50,464 bases of DNA. Source: Planctomycetota bacterium (GTDB taxonomy: Bacteria > Planctomycetota > UBA1135 > GCA-002686595). A program made the position numbers and the translations under genes. The number at the start of each line of letters is the position of its first letter. The stretch's first letter is position 1. This document shows, in pieces, positions 48,837 to 50,464 of this stretch. The notes below the pieces were generated by a model that was not told where the DNA came from, ran no database searches, and saw only the letters and a list, made by a program, of their open reading frames with translations. The DNA lies in NCBI GenBank assembly GCA_016872795.1, contig VGYZ01000023.1:1-50464 (forward strand), given 5' to 3'.

Positions 48837-50432
48837 TCAATCTTGAGCGGGCAGCCGGCCATCGAGGTCGCGACCCTGAGAGCGCCAGCGCTTCTCGCCG
48901 ATCGCGGTCATCACGACGAGGAACAGGATCACGAGCCCGATGAAGAGCACTGCGTTGCGTGCGGTTGGGTTCGCGCCGAGGTTGTCGATCCACTTGGGCA
49001 GCACGTCGCGCACGAAGTTGAACAGCATCCACAAGAGGAACGCCGGCGAGACATACTTGATGATGAACTGGAACACCTTCGGGATGCGCAGCTGCGAGCC
49101 GTGGTGCGCCTCCTCGATGCCTCGGTCGATGCCGAACACCCAGCCGAACACGATGCACTGCACGAGCGCGAGCACGACGATGAAGAAGGTGCCGACCCAG
49201 TCGTCGATGGTGCCGAGGACGGTGAGGTCCTCGCTGAACCACATCACGTAGGCGTTGCCAATCAAGCTGACGCCGACCACGAGCGCGACGGCGGCGCGGC
49301 GCTTCATGCCGGTCGCTTCTTCGATGAAAGCCAGCGTGGGCTGGAGCATCGAGAGCGAGCTCGTGATGGCCGCGAGGAAGAGCATGAAGAACCAGATCGC
49401 GCCGATGGCGTTGCCGAGCGGCATGTGAGCGAACACGACGGGCAAGGTCTGGAAGCCGAGTCCGAAGGTGCCGCCGGGGAGCGTGGTGAGGCTCAGGCCG
49501 AGGAACACGAACGCGGCCGTCAGCGTGATCAGGCCGCCCATGGCGACCTCGAAATACTCGTTCGTGGCCGAGGCAGTCAGGCCCGAGAGCACCACGTCGT
49601 CCTTTTTGCGCATGTAGGACGCGTAGTTGATGATCACGCCGAAGCCGACCGAGAGGCTGAAGAAGATCTGGCCTGCGGCCGCCATCCACGCGCCCGGGTC
49701 GCCGAGCTTGTCCCACTGCGGGTTCCACATGTAGGCGAGGCCGTTGACCACGTTTTGGTCGGGGTTGGTCGCGTCGGCCGGCAGCGTGAGCACGCGCACG
49801 AGCACGATCAGCGCGAACACCGCCATGGCTGGCATGGCCCATTTGCAGAAGGTCTCGATTCCGCCCGAGAGGCCGCGGAAGAGCAGGAAGACATTGGCGA
49901 TCACCGTCACCACGAAAGCGACGAGCAGCGTGCTCATCGGTCCGCCGGAGAGGTCGAACACGGAGCCGTCGCCCTTGGAGCCCGTGAAGGTCGCGAAGTG
50001 TGCCGACGAGCTTGCGATTTGCTCTGAGATGGGCTGGCCGTCGGCGATGCCGATGCCTCCCGTCGTGTACTTCACGGCGTAGCCGAGGCACCAGCTCTCG
50101 ATCAGCACGTAGTAGAAGTAGACGCCGAGCGGGATCAGCACTCCGAGCACGCCGAGGTAGCGCGCGAGCTTGCCCTTGCCCATCACACCGAGGATCGCGG
50201 GCGCGGAGTGGAAGCCCTTGCGACCGCCGTAGCGGCCCATGGCCCACTCGGCCCAGCCCAGCGGGATGCCGAGCAGGAGCAGCGCGGTGAAGTAGGGGAT
50301 CATGAAGGCGCCGCCGCCGTTAGCGGCCGCCTGTCCGGGGAAGCGCAGGAAGTTGCCGAGGCCGACGGCGGAGCCGGCGACGGCGAGGATCACGCCGAGG
50401 CGGCTGCCCCATTGCTGCTTGTGTTCGGACAT
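48837..50432 (-). CDS. Sodium:neurotransmitter-symporter-family (MetP-like) amino acid transporter
   Basis: Inner-membrane Na+-coupled symporter of 531 aa with about 12 hydrophobic segments. The family signature in the unwound first helix is AVAGSAVGLGNFLRFP; AANGGGAFMIPYFTALLLLGIPLGWAEW follows. GQIFFSLSVGFGVIINYASYMRKKDDV forms the substrate/sodium site region of helix 6. SLSMLQPTLAFIEEATGMKRR corresponds to helix 8. The substrate is probably an amino acid such as methionine or alanine, given the MetS-like gene downstream, but that is inference. The ATG at 50432 lies near the window end, so its promoter is mostly outside the view. Confidence 0.93.
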   Translation of the reverse strand: MSEHKQQWGSRLGVILAVAGSAVGLGNFLRFPGQAAANGGGAFMIPYFTALLLLGIPLGWAEWAMGRYGGRKGFHSAPAILGVMGKGKLARYLGVLGVLIPLGVYFYYVLIESWCLGYAVKYTTGGIGIADGQPISEQIASSSAHFATFTGSKGDGSVFDLSGGPMSTLLVAFVVTVIANVFLLFRGLSGGIETFCKWAMPAMAVFALIVLVRVLTLPADATNPDQNVVNGLAYMWNPQWDKLGDPGAWMAAAGQIFFSLSVGFGVIINYASYMRKKDDVVLSGLTASATNEYFEVAMGGLITLTAAFVFLGLSLTTLPGGTFGLGFQTLPVVFAHMPLGNAIGAIWFFMLFLAAITSSLSMLQPTLAFIEEATGMKRRAAVALVVGVSLIGNAYVMWFSEDLTVLGTIDDWVGTFFIVVLALVQCIVFGWVFGIDRGIEEAHHGSQLRIPKVFQFIIKYVSPAFLLWMLFNFVRDVLPKWIDNLGANPTARNAVLFIGLVILFLVVMTAIGEKRWRSQGRDLDGRLPAQD

Positions 50433-50464
50433 CGTTGGAACGATTTCGCTGTTCTCGAGGGCGG

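Noticed and set aside
44995..50247. Minus-strand open frame of 1750 codons across the esterase gene
   Set aside because: Arg/Ala/His-rich composition without domains; it is antisense to a clear plus-strand gene and runs through the transporter in another frame. Long spurious frames are expected at this GC content.

Overview
The window looks like a chromosome segment of a high-GC (about 70% by eye), deep-branching member of the Planctomycetota. The markers are a PSCyt1/DUF1549/DUF1553 haem-c protein followed by a Tat-exported DUF1501 protein, two formylglycine sulfatases, a sialate-esterase/DUF1080 fusion, a membrane Ser/Thr kinase with Asp-Trp-Gly in place of Asp-Phe-Gly, and large secreted proteins sharing a cysteine-rich C-terminal module. 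No rRNA, CRISPR array, insertion sequence, integrase or phage gene was seen. Species assignment is inference.

Layout. Bases 1-186 hold no gene I can support. A TonB-dependent receptor and a TonB protein follow (187-3110). Next come a lone HyuA-type hydantoinase/oxoprolinase subunit on the minus strand, plsY-gpsA for phospholipid synthesis, two small membrane proteins and tRNA-Pro(GGG) (to 7768). From 7953 to 17634 lie a thioredoxin/NHL-repeat protein, an alkaline-phosphatase-superfamily enzyme, a Rieske protein, a WD40 kinase and a polyferredoxin-TPR fusion. Two tandem paralogous secreted proteins fill 17808-23645; the second carries an inserted thrombospondin-type-3 cassette. The surface and degradation block (23840-34556) contains PSD1, DUF1501, a wrecked metallophosphatase, a sulfatase with a broken YHYH tail, an LTXXQ-like periplasmic protein and a second sulfatase.

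An almost complete arginine operon runs from 34725 to 44057: argR, argG, a P-loop protein of unknown function, argC, argD, an acylornithine carbamoyltransferase, argB, an argE-like deacylase and argH. Most junctions overlap by 4 nt. The carbamoyltransferase is of the N-acylornithine type, so acyl groups should stay on until the citrulline stage. No recognisable glutamate N-acyltransferase is present, and the P-loop protein occupies the gap. moaA, a three-domain secreted esterase and a MetP/MetS-type sodium-coupled amino acid transporter pair close the window.

Regulation. Several genes have a TANNNT-like -10 hexamer only 6-10 nt before the start codon, which predicts leaderless or nearly leaderless mRNAs. 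Two divergent genes share one palindromic -10. The argR promoter has a near-consensus -35/-10 overlapped by an inverted repeat. G-quadruplex-type G tracts lie in the leader or promoter of two genes for exported proteins.

The best candidates for undescribed biology are the P-loop protein in the arginine operon, the symmetric bidirectional leaderless promoter, and the tandem secreted proteins with their modular calcium-type insert.
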